Below, in pieces: positions 50,418 through 59,640 of a stretch of 64,000 nt of DNA (within the stretch, counting starts at the first letter, position 1; the number at the start of each line of letters is the position of its first letter). A program made the position numbers and the translations under genes. The DNA is from Longimicrobium terrae. GTDB lineage: Bacteria; Gemmatimonadota; Gemmatimonadetes; Longimicrobiales; Longimicrobiaceae. The stretch spans positions 1 through 64,000 of the forward strand of contig NZ_JACHIA010000029.1 of the NCBI RefSeq assembly GCF_014202995.1. The letters are read 5' to 3'. The notes beneath the pieces are model-generated. The model saw only the letters and a list, made by a program, of their open reading frames with translations, made no database searches and had not been told where the DNA came from.

Positions 50418-50984
50418 ATGCTTTCCCCGTACGCGTCCGCCCGCAGGCGGCACGCCGATATTCGCTCGGACGTATACTCGTTCGTGCGGGACCAGTACGT
50501 TCGCGCGGGGGTGGTGACGACGGACCTTCGCGTCACCGACATCGACCGCACTGCCATGGAGGCTTGGAGCGGGACGTGGATGGGCAGGCGCCACCCGGCG
50601 GACGCAGGTGCCTGGAACTGGCCCCTGCTGATTGAATGCATGCCGCGGCGCGCGGCGATCCTCCCTGTCGCGCTCTGGTCTGGCGACGACTTGTGCGGAT
50701 TGATCCTGGGCCGCGCTTCGCGGCACCGACAAACGGGAGTACGGCACACAGTGACCCTCACCTATGTCGAACGGCGGCCCGAACCCCCGCCCGTGCCTCT
50801 CCGGGGTGAGATCGTGCTGCTTGCGCTTTCTATCGCAACGGCCTACGGGAAAGCAGTGGGAGCGTCACGTATTCGCCTTGGCTACCCGGAGCCGCGGCTG
50901 ATTGGCTGGTATGAACGCCTGGGCTTTGTCGTTGCCCGGTCCGGAGGAAAAGCGGTATATTGTGAGCGGGAGATAAAGCCATGA
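50418..50984 (+). CDS. GNAT-like N-acetyltransferase
   Basis: A 188-aa protein with a divergent GNAT fold: the C-terminal part ALSIATAYGKAVGASRIRLG and LIGWYERLGFVVARSGGKAV has the 'YexxGF' helix-strand that binds acetyl-CoA in this family. The N-terminal 100 residues are less typical (SDVYSFVRDQYVRAGVVTTD, TAMEAWSGTWMGRRHPADAG). ATG at 50418. Its stop overlaps the start of a 79-aa gene (ATGA), a compact two-gene unit that ends in a terminator. Substrate unknown; the arrangement is compatible with a toxin-antitoxin-like pair, but nothing proves it. Confidence 0.75.
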   Translation: MLSPYASARRRHADIRSDVYSFVRDQYVRAGVVTTDLRVTDIDRTAMEAWSGTWMGRRHPADAGAWNWPLLIECMPRRAAILPVALWSGDDLCGLILGRASRHRQTGVRHTVTLTYVERRPEPPPVPLRGEIVLLALSIATAYGKAVGASRIRLGYPEPRLIGWYERLGFVVARSGGKAVYCEREIKP

Positions 50985-51220
50985 AAAAAACGCCACAGGT
51001 ACGCGCACGCCACCACAAGCCGGACAGCGGGGTGAAACTCCGCCGGCCCGCCGTATTTTTGAGCAGCGATGATGTGCCCGCGCCATCCCTCGATGAAGCT
51101 CGCCGGCGCATCTGGAGCAGCCCGGATTTCTTTGCGTCGCTCGATGCCGAAACGCGCGCCGAACTGGCGAGTTACGATCACCCTGAGGTGATTGGCCCGC
51201 CTGCCACGGACGACCGCTGA
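50981..51220 (+). CDS. Small protein coupled to the GNAT gene, 79 aa
   Basis: Starts at the ATG overlapping the stop of the acetyltransferase gene. The basic N-terminus (MKKTPQVRARHHKPDSGVKL) is followed by an acidic, helix-prone C-terminal half (LDEARRRIWSSPDFFASLDA, then ELASYDHPEVIG). I recognise no family. Size, charge layout and coupling resemble an antitoxin or accessory subunit, which remains an inference. Confidence 0.65.
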   Translation: MKKTPQVRARHHKPDSGVKLRRPAVFLSSDDVPAPSLDEARRRIWSSPDFFASLDAETRAELASYDHPEVIGPPATDDR

Positions 51221-51250
51221 CGCTGCTGGGGGTGATCGGCGTACGATGAA

Positions 51251-51289
51251 GAGGACTGCCGCGGGATTCCGCGGCGGTCCTCTTTTTTT
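51251..51289 (+). terminator. Terminator of the GNAT two-gene unit
   Basis: A 14-bp stem (51251-51264 with 51269-51282, one G-U pair), loop GATT, followed by seven Ts. Confidence 0.92.
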
Positions 51290-51353
51290 CATGCGCCGCA
51301 ACCGGACGCCGCGCCGGATCAACTGTTCCCTATTCGCCGCCGTTCCTGTCCGG

Positions 51354-51359
51354 TATACT
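51354..51359 (+). promoter_or_regulatory. Probable -10 box before the zinc-ribbon/dapA genes
   Basis: TATACT in the context CCGGTATACTCTGTGC, 45 bp before the ATG at 51404. A -35 box is not clear. A similar GTATACTG occurs at 53820 and GGTATGCT at 63194. Confidence 0.4.
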
Positions 51360-51403
51360 CTGTGCACCCCGGCCCGCGGACCCGACTTCACCGAGGAGAG
51401 AGC

Positions 51404-51763
51404 ATGTCAGAGCACGGCCCCACCAATCCGCAGGGACGGCAGGATTCCGGCACCGACGCCGGTCCGGCCCAGTTTTCCAACGCGACCGACGAGTCGCGGC
51501 CCAACCCGGCCGGTACCGATCCCGTCCAGGTGCTTACGCTGGTGTGCGAAAACTGCGGCAAGGACTACTTCTTTGAGGATGAAGCGCCTGAGCCCGGGAT
51601 GAAGTGCGAAAAGTGCGGCGGTGGCGTGTTCCGCTCGTACTACGACAACGTGGGCGACGAGGCCGCGGACGACTTCCGCGACACCACCGAACGCGACCTG
51701 GACCCGGACGACGCGGAAGGCGACGTGCTCCCCGGCGACATCGTGGACCTGAACAACATCTAG
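51404..51763 (+). CDS. Zinc-ribbon protein, FmdB-like
   Basis: A 119-aa acidic protein. After a disordered N-terminal 45 residues comes a zinc ribbon with two CxxC pairs (LVCENCGKDYFFEDEAPEPG, then MKCEKCGGGVF), followed by an acidic tail (RDLDPDDAEGDVLPGDIVDL). ATG at 51404 with GAGGAGAG eight bases before. The ribbon is of the FmdB/regulatory type, but no partner is known. dapA begins 4 bp after the stop, so it is the first gene of the dapA-dapB operon. It may bind nucleic acid or protein; unknown. Confidence 0.75.
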   Translation: MSEHGPTNPQGRQDSGTDAGPAQFSNATDESRPNPAGTDPVQVLTLVCENCGKDYFFEDEAPEPGMKCEKCGGGVFRSYYDNVGDEAADDFRDTTERDLDPDDAEGDVLPGDIVDLNNI

Positions 51764-51767
51764 ACGG

Positions 51768-52691
51768 ATGACCCAGACCGCGGACCGCGGGATTCTGTTC
51801 ACCGGCTCCGGCGTGGCGCTCGTGACCCCCATGGCGGCCGACGGCGCGCCGGACGAGGGAGTGCTGCGCGAACTGGTGCGCTTTCACCTGCGCGAAGGCA
51901 CCGACGCGCTGATCGTCAACGGCAGCACCGGCGAGGCGGCCACGCTGTCGCTGGACGAGCAGCGCAGCGCCGTGCGCGCCGTGGCGGACGAGGTGCGGTC
52001 CGCGGACCGCCGCATTCCCGTCGTGGCCGGGTGCGGCGGGAGCGACACGGCGCAGGTGGCGCAGGTGGCCGCGGCCGCCCGCGAGGCCGGGGCCGACGCG
52101 CTGCTCATCGCCCCGCCGCCGTACAACAAGCCGCCGCAGCGAGGGATCGTCGCGCACTTCCAGAAGGTGATGGACGCGGGCGGCGACCTGCCCGTCATCG
52201 TCTACAACGTTCCCGGCCGCACCGCGTGCAACATCCTCCCCGAAACGGTGGAGCAGATGGCGGCGGACGAGCGGATCGTGGGGATCAAGGAAGCCAGCGG
52301 CGACATCTCGCAGATCGCCGAGGTGGCGCGCCGCGTGGGCGGCCGCATCGCGCTGTACAGCGGCAACGACGACCAGGTCGTGCCCGTGATGTCGCTGGGC
52401 GGCAAGGGCGTGATCAGCGTGCTGGCCAACATTGCGCCGCGAGACATGTCGCGGATGGCCACGGCGTTCCTGGAGGGGAACACGGCCGAGGCGTGCGCGC
52501 TGCAGCTGCGCTACCTGCCGCTGATCGCGGCGCTGTTCCGCGAGGGCAACCCCATTCCGGTCAAGGCGGCGGTGGGAATGCTGGGCTTCGATGTTGGCGA
52601 GCCGCGCCTGCCGCTGGTGACCGTAAGTGACGGGATCCGTGCGGAAGTGGAATCCGCAATGCGCGGCGTGGGCCTGCTGGGAGCGCGCTGA
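51768..52691 (+). CDS. dapA: 4-hydroxy-tetrahydrodipicolinate synthase
   Basis: Condenses aspartate semialdehyde with pyruvate in lysine and diaminopimelate synthesis. The 307-aa product has the Schiff-base lysine in IVGIKEASGDI, the tyrosine in IVYNVPGRTACN, and ALIVNGSTGEAATL near the N-terminus. ATG at 51768. The dapB start follows its stop without a gap, making a tight operon feeding the cell wall precursor pathway. Confidence 0.96.
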   Translation: MTQTADRGILFTGSGVALVTPMAADGAPDEGVLRELVRFHLREGTDALIVNGSTGEAATLSLDEQRSAVRAVADEVRSADRRIPVVAGCGGSDTAQVAQVAAAAREAGADALLIAPPPYNKPPQRGIVAHFQKVMDAGGDLPVIVYNVPGRTACNILPETVEQMAADERIVGIKEASGDISQIAEVARRVGGRIALYSGNDDQVVPVMSLGGKGVISVLANIAPRDMSRMATAFLEGNTAEACALQLRYLPLIAALFREGNPIPVKAAVGMLGFDVGEPRLPLVTVSDGIRAEVESAMRGVGLLGAR

Positions 52692-53486
52692 GTGGCGGAG
52701 ATCACGCGGGTGGTGCTGAGCGGCGCGACCGGACGGATGGGCACGACGCTGGCGCGGCTGGTGGGTGAGGACGACGGGATGTCGCTGGCGGGCGGCATCG
52801 GGCGCATTCCCGAGGCGGGGTGCGACATCGGGTGCCCGGTGGTGGCCACGCCAGAAACCGCGGGCGAGTGGATTCGCCAGGCGGACGTCGTGATCGACTT
52901 CTCCTCCCCCGAACTGCTGGCGCGGCTGCTGGAGATGCACGGCGAAGCGCTGGCGGGCGTGGCGCTCGTCATCGGCACGACGGGGCTGGGGGCGGATGAC
53001 CAGCGGCGGATCGACGAGCAGGCCCGCCGGTCTCCCGTGCTGCAGGCGGCCAACTTCAGCGTGGGCGTCAACGTTCTTCTCGCGCTGGCGGAAAAGGCGG
53101 CGGCGGCGCTGGGGACGGAGTACGACGTGGAGATCGTGGAGGCGCACCACCGCCGCAAGGTGGACGCGCCGAGCGGCACCGCGCTGGCGCTGGGCGAATC
53201 CGTGGCGGCGGGCCGTTCCGTCGCGCTGGCGGACGTGCGGGTGGACGGGCGCAGCGGCCGCCCCGGCGAGCGCCCCGTGGGCGAGGTGGGGTTCCACTCC
53301 GTGCGCGGCGGCGACATCGTGGGCGAGCACGAGGTGATGTTCATCGGCGAGCGGGAGCGCGTGACGCTGGGGCACGTGGCCCAGGACCGCGCGCTCTTTG
53401 CGGAAGGCGCCCTGCGCGCGGCGAAGTGGCTGGCCGGCCGCGAACCCGGCGCGTACTCCATGCGCGACGTGCTCGGCCTGGGCTGA
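52692..53486 (+). CDS. dapB: 4-hydroxy-tetrahydrodipicolinate reductase
   Basis: Reduces the DapA product with NAD(P)H. The 264-aa protein shows the Rossmann VLSGATGRMGTTLARL, VIGTTGLGADDQRRID, ANFSVGVNVLLAL, and the substrate-binding EIVEAHHRRKVDAPSGTALA. GTG start directly after the dapA stop. It completes the two-gene dap operon; other dap genes are not in the window. Confidence 0.96.
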   Translation: MAEITRVVLSGATGRMGTTLARLVGEDDGMSLAGGIGRIPEAGCDIGCPVVATPETAGEWIRQADVVIDFSSPELLARLLEMHGEALAGVALVIGTTGLGADDQRRIDEQARRSPVLQAANFSVGVNVLLALAEKAAAALGTEYDVEIVEAHHRRKVDAPSGTALALGESVAAGRSVALADVRVDGRSGRPGERPVGEVGFHSVRGGDIVGEHEVMFIGERERVTLGHVAQDRALFAEGALRAAKWLAGREPGAYSMRDVLGLG

Positions 53487-53568
53487 TTCTGTTTCGACGG
53501 ATGGCGGGAATCGGGGCTTTCGCGCGAGCGGGGGTCCCGATCCTCGTTTCAGTGGAAAAAGAAAGGGC

Positions 53569-53718
53569 CTCACGCAGAGACGCAGAGACGCAGAGAGAGA
53601 AAAAAGAAGTGAATCACACAGAGTCAACAGAGGCGGGATTTTCTACTGTTCACTCTGTTAACTCTGTGTGATGTCTGGCTGTTGCTGTTCCTCTGCGTCT
53701 CTGCGGCTCTGTGTGAGG
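53569..53718. repeat. Repeat family E-related inverted repeat, copy E3
   Basis: Outer arms CTCACGCAGAGACGCAGAG (53570) and CTCTGCGTCTCTGCGGCTCT with GTGTGAGG (to 53718); inner arms around AATCACACAGAGTCAACAGA (53612) and CTCTGTTAACTCTGTGTGAT (53653). It shares the CGCAGAG units with E1 but not its CACGGAGG ends. More repeat-like sequence (CCTCCGCGTGAAACCC) follows to 53790. The 400-bp gap between dapB and the dehydrogenase gene consists mostly of this element. Confidence 0.8.
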
Positions 53719-53819
53719 CTGTTGTGCTGTTGAAGTTCCCCCGCGTTCCTCTCGGTTGAAACCCCCGCGTCCTCCGCGTGAAACCCGGACACCGTTTCGC
53801 GTTCCGGAGCCGGCGGGTG

Positions 53820-53825
53820 TATACT
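53820..53825 (+). promoter_or_regulatory. Probable -10 box before the 2-hydroxyacid dehydrogenase/pilT operon
   Basis: TATACT in GGGTGTATACTGAATC, 62 bp before the ATG at 53887; GTTTCG about 20 bp upstream is a weak -35 candidate. Confidence 0.4.
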
Positions 53826-53886
53826 GAATCTTCCCCGAATCCCGAACACGCCGTCATCGCACGATGATGCCCGACCGCTTCGCCGC

Positions 53887-54924
53887 ATGACCGCGCCGCG
53901 CCGACTCGTCATCCACCTTCGCGACGATGCACGCCCCGTGTATTCCATCCCCGATTGGGCGGTGGATGAAATTCGCGAGGCGCTGCCGGACGGATGGGAG
54001 GTCGTGGTGCCCGACGCGCCGGCGGACGGCCGCGGAGACGGTGGCGACGATCTGCCCCCGGCCGTGCTGGACGCCGTGCGCGACGCGGAAGTGTATCTCG
54101 GATACGGTGTTCCCGCCGCCGTGCTGCACGCCGCGCCGGGGTTGAAGTGGGCGCACACGGCCTCCGCGGGCGTGGGCGGATCGCTGCGGGATGAAATTGC
54201 GCACTCCGACGTCGTGCTCACCAACGCGGCCGGTGTCTACGCCGAGCCGATGGCGGATACGGTGCTGGCGATGATGCTGCACTTTGCCCGCGGGCTGGAC
54301 TTCGCCGTGCGCGCCCAGGCGGACCGCCGCTGGGACAAGGCCCCGTTCGACGACGCCGAATCGCCCATCCGCGAACTGAACGAGGCCACGGTGGGCATCG
54401 TGGGCCTGGGCGGCATCGGGCGGGCGGTGGCGCACCGGGCCTCGGCGCTGGGAATGACCGTGGTCGCCAGCCGCCGCGGCGGGGGAGACGGGCCCGACGG
54501 GGTGGAGGTCTTCCATGGAGAGGACGCGCTCGATCAACTGCTGCCGCGCGCGGACTTCCTCGTCGTCACCGTGCCGCTGACGGCGGAAACCGAGGGGCTG
54601 ATCGGCGCGCGGGAGCTGGCGATGCTGCCGGAGGGCGCCGTGGTCATCAACGTGGCGCGCGGCGCGGTGTTGGACGAGCGGGCGCTGATCGATGCGCTGC
54701 GCTCCGGACGGCTGCGCGGCGCGGGGCTGGACGTGTTCGCGCGCGAGCCGCTGCCGGACGATTCGCCCCTGTGGACTCTTCCCAACGTCCTGGTGACGCC
54801 CCATGTTTCGGGCGCGTCGCACCGCTTCTGGCGGCGCCAGACGGAGCTGATCGTGCAAAACATCCGGCGGTACGCGGCGGGCGGGCCCCTGCGGAACACC
54901 GTCGACAAGAAGGCGGGCTACTAG
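53887..54924 (+). CDS. D-2-hydroxyacid dehydrogenase
   Basis: A 345-aa NAD(P)-dependent oxidoreductase. The dinucleotide-binding site is VGIVGLGGIGRAVAHRASAL. The catalytic residues lie in VVINVARGAVLDERALIDAL (Arg), GAGLDVFAREPLP (Glu) and VTPHVSGASHRFW (His). The N-terminal catalytic domain contains GLKWAHTASAGVGG, as in GhrA/Pdx-like members. It could reduce glyoxylate, hydroxypyruvate or similar acids. ATG at 53887. pilT starts one base after its stop, although the functions seem unrelated. Confidence 0.93.
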   Translation: MTAPRRLVIHLRDDARPVYSIPDWAVDEIREALPDGWEVVVPDAPADGRGDGGDDLPPAVLDAVRDAEVYLGYGVPAAVLHAAPGLKWAHTASAGVGGSLRDEIAHSDVVLTNAAGVYAEPMADTVLAMMLHFARGLDFAVRAQADRRWDKAPFDDAESPIRELNEATVGIVGLGGIGRAVAHRASALGMTVVASRRGGGDGPDGVEVFHGEDALDQLLPRADFLVVTVPLTAETEGLIGARELAMLPEGAVVINVARGAVLDERALIDALRSGRLRGAGLDVFAREPLPDDSPLWTLPNVLVTPHVSGASHRFWRRQTELIVQNIRRYAAGGPLRNTVDKKAGY

Positions 54925-54925
54925 C

Positions 54926-56056
54926 TTGGAAAACATCATCACCGCGGCGGTGCAGCGCGGGGCCAGCGACCTGCACATCAAGGCGGGCGACGTGTTCCGC
55001 GCCCGCATCAACGGATCCCTCATCCCCCTCACCAAGCAGCGGCTTACCCCCGAACAGACGCGCGCCATCGCCCTCAAGCTCATCCCCAACGAGCGCGACC
55101 GGCAGGCCTTGGACGACCTGCAGGACTACGACTGCTCGTGGGGACTCCCCGGCGTGGGCCGCTTTCGCGTGAACATCCTGCGCCAGCGCGGCAGCTTCAT
55201 GGTGGTGATGCGGGTGATTCCGTTCGAGATCCCCACGCTCGACGCGCTGGGGCTGCCGCCGGTGGTGCAGGACGTGGCGGCGCTGGAGCGCGGCCTGGTG
55301 CTGGTCACCGGGGTGACGGGTTCCGGCAAGAGCAGCACGCAGGCCGCCATGATCGGCTTCATGAACAACAACATGCGGCGGCACATCGTCACGCTGGAGA
55401 ACCCCATCGAGTTTCTGCACCGTGACGTGAACTGCTCCATCACGCAGCGCGAAGTGGGGATCGACACGGACACCTTCCGCGTAGGTCTCCGCGCGGCGCT
55501 GCGGCAGGACCCGGACGTGATCCTGATCGGCGAAATGCGCGACAGCGAATCCATCGACATCGCGCTCAAGTCCGCCGAAACGGGGCACCTGGTCATCAGC
55601 ACCGTGCACACCAAGGACGCGGCCAGCACCATCAGCCGCCTGGTGGCCACCTTTCCGCCGGAAGAGCAGAAGGTGGTGCGCCTGCGCCTGGCGGAGCAGC
55701 TGCAGGCCGTGATCTCGCAGCGCCTGCTGCCCAAGAAGGACGGCAAGGGACGCGTGCTGGCGGCGGAGGTGATGGTCGTCAGCGGCACCATCCGCGACTG
55801 CATCGCCGACGAAAACCGCGCCTCGGAGATCCCGGAGCACATCGCGGGCGGGCGCACCACGTATGGCATGCAGACGTTTGACCAGTGCCTGATGGACCTG
55901 GTGATGAGCGGGCAGGTGGATTACGGCGTGGCCAAGGCGGCCGCCAGCAACCCCGGCGACTTTGAGCTGAAGCTCAACATGCTGTCCGGCGGGGGCGCCC
56001 CCGGCGCGCAGAACGGCGGCGCCGGGATGGCCGGCATTTCTTCCGAATACTTCTGA
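54926..56056 (+). CDS. pilT: Type IV pilus retraction ATPase PilT
   Basis: A 376-aa hexameric ATPase that depolymerises type IV pili for twitching. Walker A GVTGSGKSSTQAAMIGF, the Asp box VTLENPIEFLHR, Walker B LRQDPDVILIGEMRD and the His box HLVISTVHTKDAA are all present, as is the N-terminal GASDLHIKAGDV. The conserved AIRAGLRED sequence reads GLRAALRQD here. TTG start at 54926, since MENIITAAVQRGASDLH is the family start and no ATG fits. It is followed by DUF456 with stop/start overlap. Confidence 0.95.
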   Translation: MENIITAAVQRGASDLHIKAGDVFRARINGSLIPLTKQRLTPEQTRAIALKLIPNERDRQALDDLQDYDCSWGLPGVGRFRVNILRQRGSFMVVMRVIPFEIPTLDALGLPPVVQDVAALERGLVLVTGVTGSGKSSTQAAMIGFMNNNMRRHIVTLENPIEFLHRDVNCSITQREVGIDTDTFRVGLRAALRQDPDVILIGEMRDSESIDIALKSAETGHLVISTVHTKDAASTISRLVATFPPEEQKVVRLRLAEQLQAVISQRLLPKKDGKGRVLAAEVMVVSGTIRDCIADENRASEIPEHIAGGRTTYGMQTFDQCLMDLVMSGQVDYGVAKAAASNPGDFELKLNMLSGGGAPGAQNGGAGMAGISSEYF

Positions 56057-56547
56057 TGGAATACGCGCTGCTGGCCCTGTCCCAGGCCGCCGGGCTGCTG
56101 CTGGTGCCCTTTGGCCTTCCCGGCACCTGGCTTCAGGTCGCGGGGATGGCGGGATACGCGTGGGCCACGGACTTCACCCGCATCGGCTGGCCCACGCTGG
56201 CCGCCGCCGTCGTCCTGGCCATCATCGGCGAGGTGGTGGAGTTCACCATCGGGGCCCGGTACACGCGGATGTACGGAGGCAGCCAGCGCGCGGCGTGGGG
56301 CGCCATCCTCGGCGGGCTGGTGGGCGCGGTCGTCGGCGTTCCCGTCTTCCTCATCGGCAGCGTGATCGGCGCCTTCATCGGCGCGTTCGTGGGCGCGGTG
56401 GTGATGGAGATGACGCGCGGGCCGGAGTGGCGCGCGGCGCTGCGGGCGGGGTGGGGCGCGTTTCTGGGACGGCTGGTGGCGACCGTGGCCAAGGCGGCCG
56501 TGAGCGTGGTGATCGCGGCCCTGGCGCTGGTGTCGGCGCTTGGTTGA
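56056..56547 (+). CDS. DUF456 family membrane protein
   Basis: A 163-aa protein with several membrane segments. FGLPGTWLQVAGMAGYAW, AIIGEVVEFTIGARYTRMYG and the glycine-rich AILGGLVGAVVGVPVFLIGS and GAFIGAFVGAVVMEM are the DUF456 pattern. Function unknown; members are often found in many bacterial phyla without fixed neighbours. The ATG overlaps the pilT stop (TGATG). Confidence 0.9.
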   Translation: MEYALLALSQAAGLLLVPFGLPGTWLQVAGMAGYAWATDFTRIGWPTLAAAVVLAIIGEVVEFTIGARYTRMYGGSQRAAWGAILGGLVGAVVGVPVFLIGSVIGAFIGAFVGAVVMEMTRGPEWRAALRAGWGAFLGRLVATVAKAAVSVVIAALALVSALG

Positions 56548-58696
56548 TCCCCGCCGCGCGCCCGATGCGGCGCGCGAAATGGACCGCGTGCTGCGCGCCC
56601 CGCGCTTTGCCGACGCGCTGCGGGGCGCGGCCGCGGCGGCGCTGGAGCCGGCCGGGATGCGGCTGGAAACGGTGCTGATGCGCGACGGCGCCGCGCTCCG
56701 CGAGCACCCGGCGTGGGTCCCCGCCGGCCAGCCGCCGCGCGCCGTGAGCGCCGGGACCGCGGCGGAGGCCGTGGCGCGCGCGCTCGCCTCGGGGATGCCG
56801 GAGGCGATGGACGGCATGGGGCGCGGCGTGGCCCTTCCCCTCCTCGGCTCGGAGGACGCACCCTTCGCCATCCTCCTGGTGGACGCGGCGGACGCGGACG
56901 CGGAGGCACGGGCCTCCTCCGTCGCCCTGCTCGCCGCCGTGGGACCGGCGCTGCACGCGCGGTGGCGGGTGGAGTCTGCCGAGCAGGCCCGCGACGCCGC
57001 GGAGCGCCGATCGCGGCTGTACGGCGCCATCTGCGAGTCGCTGGGTGATCCCGTGCTGGTGACGGACCGCCGCAACCGCATCCTGCTGGAGAACGGGCGT
57101 GCCCGCGCGCTGCTTTCCTCCGCGCCGGACGCGCCGGAAGAGCACCGGCGCCGCGCGGAGGTGAACAACTACCTGTTCACCTCCTTTCTGGCGCGCCCTC
57201 CCGCCGCGCAGGGCGAGCCGCGCGAACTGACGCTCGTGGATCCGGAGACGGGGGCGGAGCGGCGCTTTGAGGCCGTGCCCGCGCCGCTGCCGCAGGGCGC
57301 CAGCTTTCCGGACGACGGCACGGTGTCGCTGCTGCGCGACGTCACCGACCTGCGCAACACCTCCCACCAGCTGGGCCACCAGGTGCGGCGCGCGCGGCAG
57401 GCGGAGTCCACCGCGCGCGCGGAACGCGATCAGCTGAACCTCGTCCTGGCCCACGCCGGCGCGCCCATCGTGGTCACCGACCACCGCGGCGCGGTCATGT
57501 TGATGAACCGCGAGGCGCAGCGGCTGTTCGGGCCGCGGCCGGACGGCGCGCCCGACCCGCGCGCCGCATCCAACGCGGAGCGCATCTTTGCCGCCGTGGA
57601 GGAGTTCACCGCGGGGGACGAGGCGGCCGCGGTCACCCGGGTGGAGCTGCGCGAAACCGAGTCGCCGCGCGACCTGCCCGCGGAGCTGATCTGCGCGCGC
57701 ATCCGCGACGGCGACAACGCGACGGCCGCCGTCGTCTGCATCCTGCACGACCGCACGCATGAGGTAGAAAACGCGCGCCTCGCGTCCGAGCTGGCGCGGG
57801 TGAACGCGGGGCTGCAGCAGTCCATCCGCGAAGCGACCGCCGAGTTGACGGACCAGAACCGGCAGCTGGCGTGGCAGCGGCAGGAGTTGGAGCGCGCGTA
57901 CCGGCACAAGAGCGAGTTTCTGGCGAGCATGAGCCACGAGCTGCGCACCCCCATCAACGCGCTGCTGGGATACACGGCGCTGATGCGGGAGCGCATCTAC
58001 GGCGACCTTACCGAGCGGCAGGACGAGGCGCTGCAGCGGGTGCAGACGGCCAGCGAGCACCTGCTGGCGCTGGTGAACGACATTCTGGACCTGGCGAAGA
58101 TCGAGGCGGGGCGCATGCCGCTGCACCTGGAGCCGCTGGCGCTGGGGGGGCTGGTGCAGGAGCTGGCGGACGGGCTGGAGCCGATGGCGCACGCCCGCGG
58201 GCTGCGCCTGCTGGTGGACGTGCCCGACACGCTTCCCGTGCTGCTGACGGACCGCATGCGGCTCAAGCAGATTCTGCTGAACCTGATGAGCAACGCGGTC
58301 AAGTTCACGCACCAGGGCTCGGTGACGCTGCGCGCGCGCACGGTGGCGGAAGGGGTGGAGGTGCAGGTGGCGGACACCGGCATCGGCATCTCGCAGAACG
58401 ACCTGCGCGGCATCTTTGACGATTTCCGGCAGGCGGACCAGTCGTCCACGCGCGAGTACGGCGGAACCGGGCTGGGGCTGTCCATCGTCCGCAAGCTGCT
58501 GGGGCTGCTGGGCGGATCGATTCACGTGGAGTCGCGGCCGAGCGAAGGCTCCGTCTTTACCGTGAGCCTGCCGGTGCGCACGGTGATGGCGCGCGAGGGC
58601 GAGGAAGCCATCCACCGCGCCATGCACGGGCAGGCGGTGGTGGTGGAGGACGGCGTGGCCCGCGCGCTGCCGCCGCCGGAGTCCGCCCGCGGCTGA
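56540..58696 (+). CDS. Sensor histidine kinase with GAF-like and PAS domains
   Basis: A 718-aa soluble kinase. Residues 1-150 look like a GAF-type sensor ([20 protein letters not shown]). Two PAS domains follow at about 165-270 ([20 protein letters not shown]) and 290-410 ([20 protein letters not shown]). After a coiled coil (410-455) comes His[20 protein letters not shown] with His466, then the ATPase domain: [22 protein letters not shown], and [15 protein letters not shown]. Position suggests a role in surface motility, but no response regulator is adjacent. The TTG at 56540 overlaps the DUF456 gene; an ATG at 56579 would shorten the protein by 13 residues. Confidence 0.93.
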   Translation: MVDPRRAPDAAREMDRVLRAPRFADALRGAAAAALEPAGMRLETVLMRDGAALREHPAWVPAGQPPRAVSAGTAAEAVARALASGMPEAMDGMGRGVALPLLGSEDAPFAILLVDAADADAEARASSVALLAAVGPALHARWRVESAEQARDAAERRSRLYGAICESLGDPVLVTDRRNRILLENGRARALLSSAPDAPEEHRRRAEVNNYLFTSFLARPPAAQGEPRELTLVDPETGAERRFEAVPAPLPQGASFPDDGTVSLLRDVTDLRNTSHQLGHQVRRARQAESTARAERDQLNLVLAHAGAPIVVTDHRGAVMLMNREAQRLFGPRPDGAPDPRAASNAERIFAAVEEFTAGDEAAAVTRVELRETESPRDLPAELICARIRDGDNATAAVVCILHDRTHEVENARLASELARVNAGLQQSIREATAELTDQNRQLAWQRQELERAYRHKSEFLASMSHELRTPINALLGYTALMRERIYGDLTERQDEALQRVQTASEHLLALVNDILDLAKIEAGRMPLHLEPLALGGLVQELADGLEPMAHARGLRLLVDVPDTLPVLLTDRMRLKQILLNLMSNAVKFTHQGSVTLRARTVAEGVEVQVADTGIGISQNDLRGIFDDFRQADQSSTREYGGTGLGLSIVRKLLGLLGGSIHVESRPSEGSVFTVSLPVRTVMAREGEEAIHRAMHGQAVVVEDGVARALPPPESARG

Positions 58697-58807
58697 AAAC
58701 GTGTCGGTCGATGACGGGCGCGGGGTGGAGAGCGTACCTGTCGGCGCGCGGTGTTTCCGGCCTGGAGCATTGTCCGCCCGGGGCTGCAAAAGGATGAGCG
58801 TCGGTTG

Positions 58808-59455
58808 ATGACGGACGTGGGGCGCGGAGCGTACCGGCTGGCGGTGTTCGACTTCGACGGAACGCTCGCGGATTCGTTTCCGTGGTTTCTGGGGGCGGTG
58901 AACCAGGCGGCGGAGCGGTACCGCTTCCGGCGGATCGAGGATGGGGATGTGCAGATGCTCCGCGGGCTCAGCGCGCGGAGCATTGTTGCGCATCTGCGCG
59001 TGCCCGCGTGGAAGCTGCCGCTGGTTGCGCGGTACATGCGGCGGCTCGCGGCGGCGGAAATCGGGCGGATCACGCCGTTCGGCGGCGTGCTTCCGCTTCT
59101 GCATATTCTGGCGGACCGCGGCGTGGCGCTGGCCGTGGTCACCTCCAACTCACGGGAGAACGTCGCCTGCGTGCTGGGGCCGGAGATTGCCGCGCGTGTC
59201 GGGTTGTGGGAGTGCGGGGCGTCGCTGTTCGGCAAGGCGCGGCTGTTCCGGCGGGTGGTGGCGCGCGCGGGGGTGGATCCGGCGCGCGCCCTGTGCATCG
59301 GCGACGAGGTGCGGGATGCGGAGGCGGCGCGGGCAGCGGGCGTTGCGTTCGGCGCGGTCACGTGGGGATACACGTCCGCTGATACGCTCCGCGCACAGAA
59401 TCCGGCGTACCTGTTTCACTCCGTTCCGGACATCGCCGCGGCGTTCGAGGGGTGA
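58808..59455 (+). CDS. HAD-superfamily phosphatase
   Basis: A 215-aa hydrolase with HAD motif I VFDFDGTLADS, motif II VVTSNSRENV, and motif IV ALCIGDEVRDAEAARAAGVA. It falls in the phosphoglycolate-phosphatase-like group with a helical cap (VNQAAERYRFRRIEDGDVQM). It would remove phosphate from a small metabolite. ATG at 58808 (MTDVGRGAYRLAVFDFDGT); a further upstream codon in frame has no support. It lies 111 bp after the kinase gene. Confidence 0.9.
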   Translation: MTDVGRGAYRLAVFDFDGTLADSFPWFLGAVNQAAERYRFRRIEDGDVQMLRGLSARSIVAHLRVPAWKLPLVARYMRRLAAAEIGRITPFGGVLPLLHILADRGVALAVVTSNSRENVACVLGPEIAARVGLWECGASLFGKARLFRRVVARAGVDPARALCIGDEVRDAEAARAAGVAFGAVTWGYTSADTLRAQNPAYLFHSVPDIAAAFEG

Positions 59456-59506
59456 TGGGCGGGTTCTGTGTGGATGGCGGATACAGGCGGATGCCCGAAG
59501 TCGGTT

Positions 59507-59587
59507 GAGCGGATGAATCCGCCGCTCCAACAGCGCAAAGCCCCGACACGACGCGCTGGCGCGCGACGTTCGGGGCTTCAACTGCAT
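59507..59587 (-). repeat. Repeat family A, copy A4
   Basis: A full-length copy on the minus strand: GAGCGGATGAATCCGCCGCT, AAAGCCCCGACACG and CGTTCGGGGCTTCAA. Confidence 0.85.
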
Positions 59588-59640
59588 GGGGATCCTGGGC
59601 GATGATCGGTGCGCGGCGCGTGGTTGGACCGGGCGGACAA

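Noticed and set aside
53569-53718. Inverted repeats E1 and E3 considered as IS ends or tRNA-like structures
   Set aside because: No transposase frame lies between the arms and no tRNA elements (CCA-like stem, TPsiC loop) can be fitted.
56375-59104. A 909-codon minus-strand frame across the sensor kinase gene
   Set aside because: Shadow frame; the plus-strand kinase has HisKA and ATPase boxes in order.
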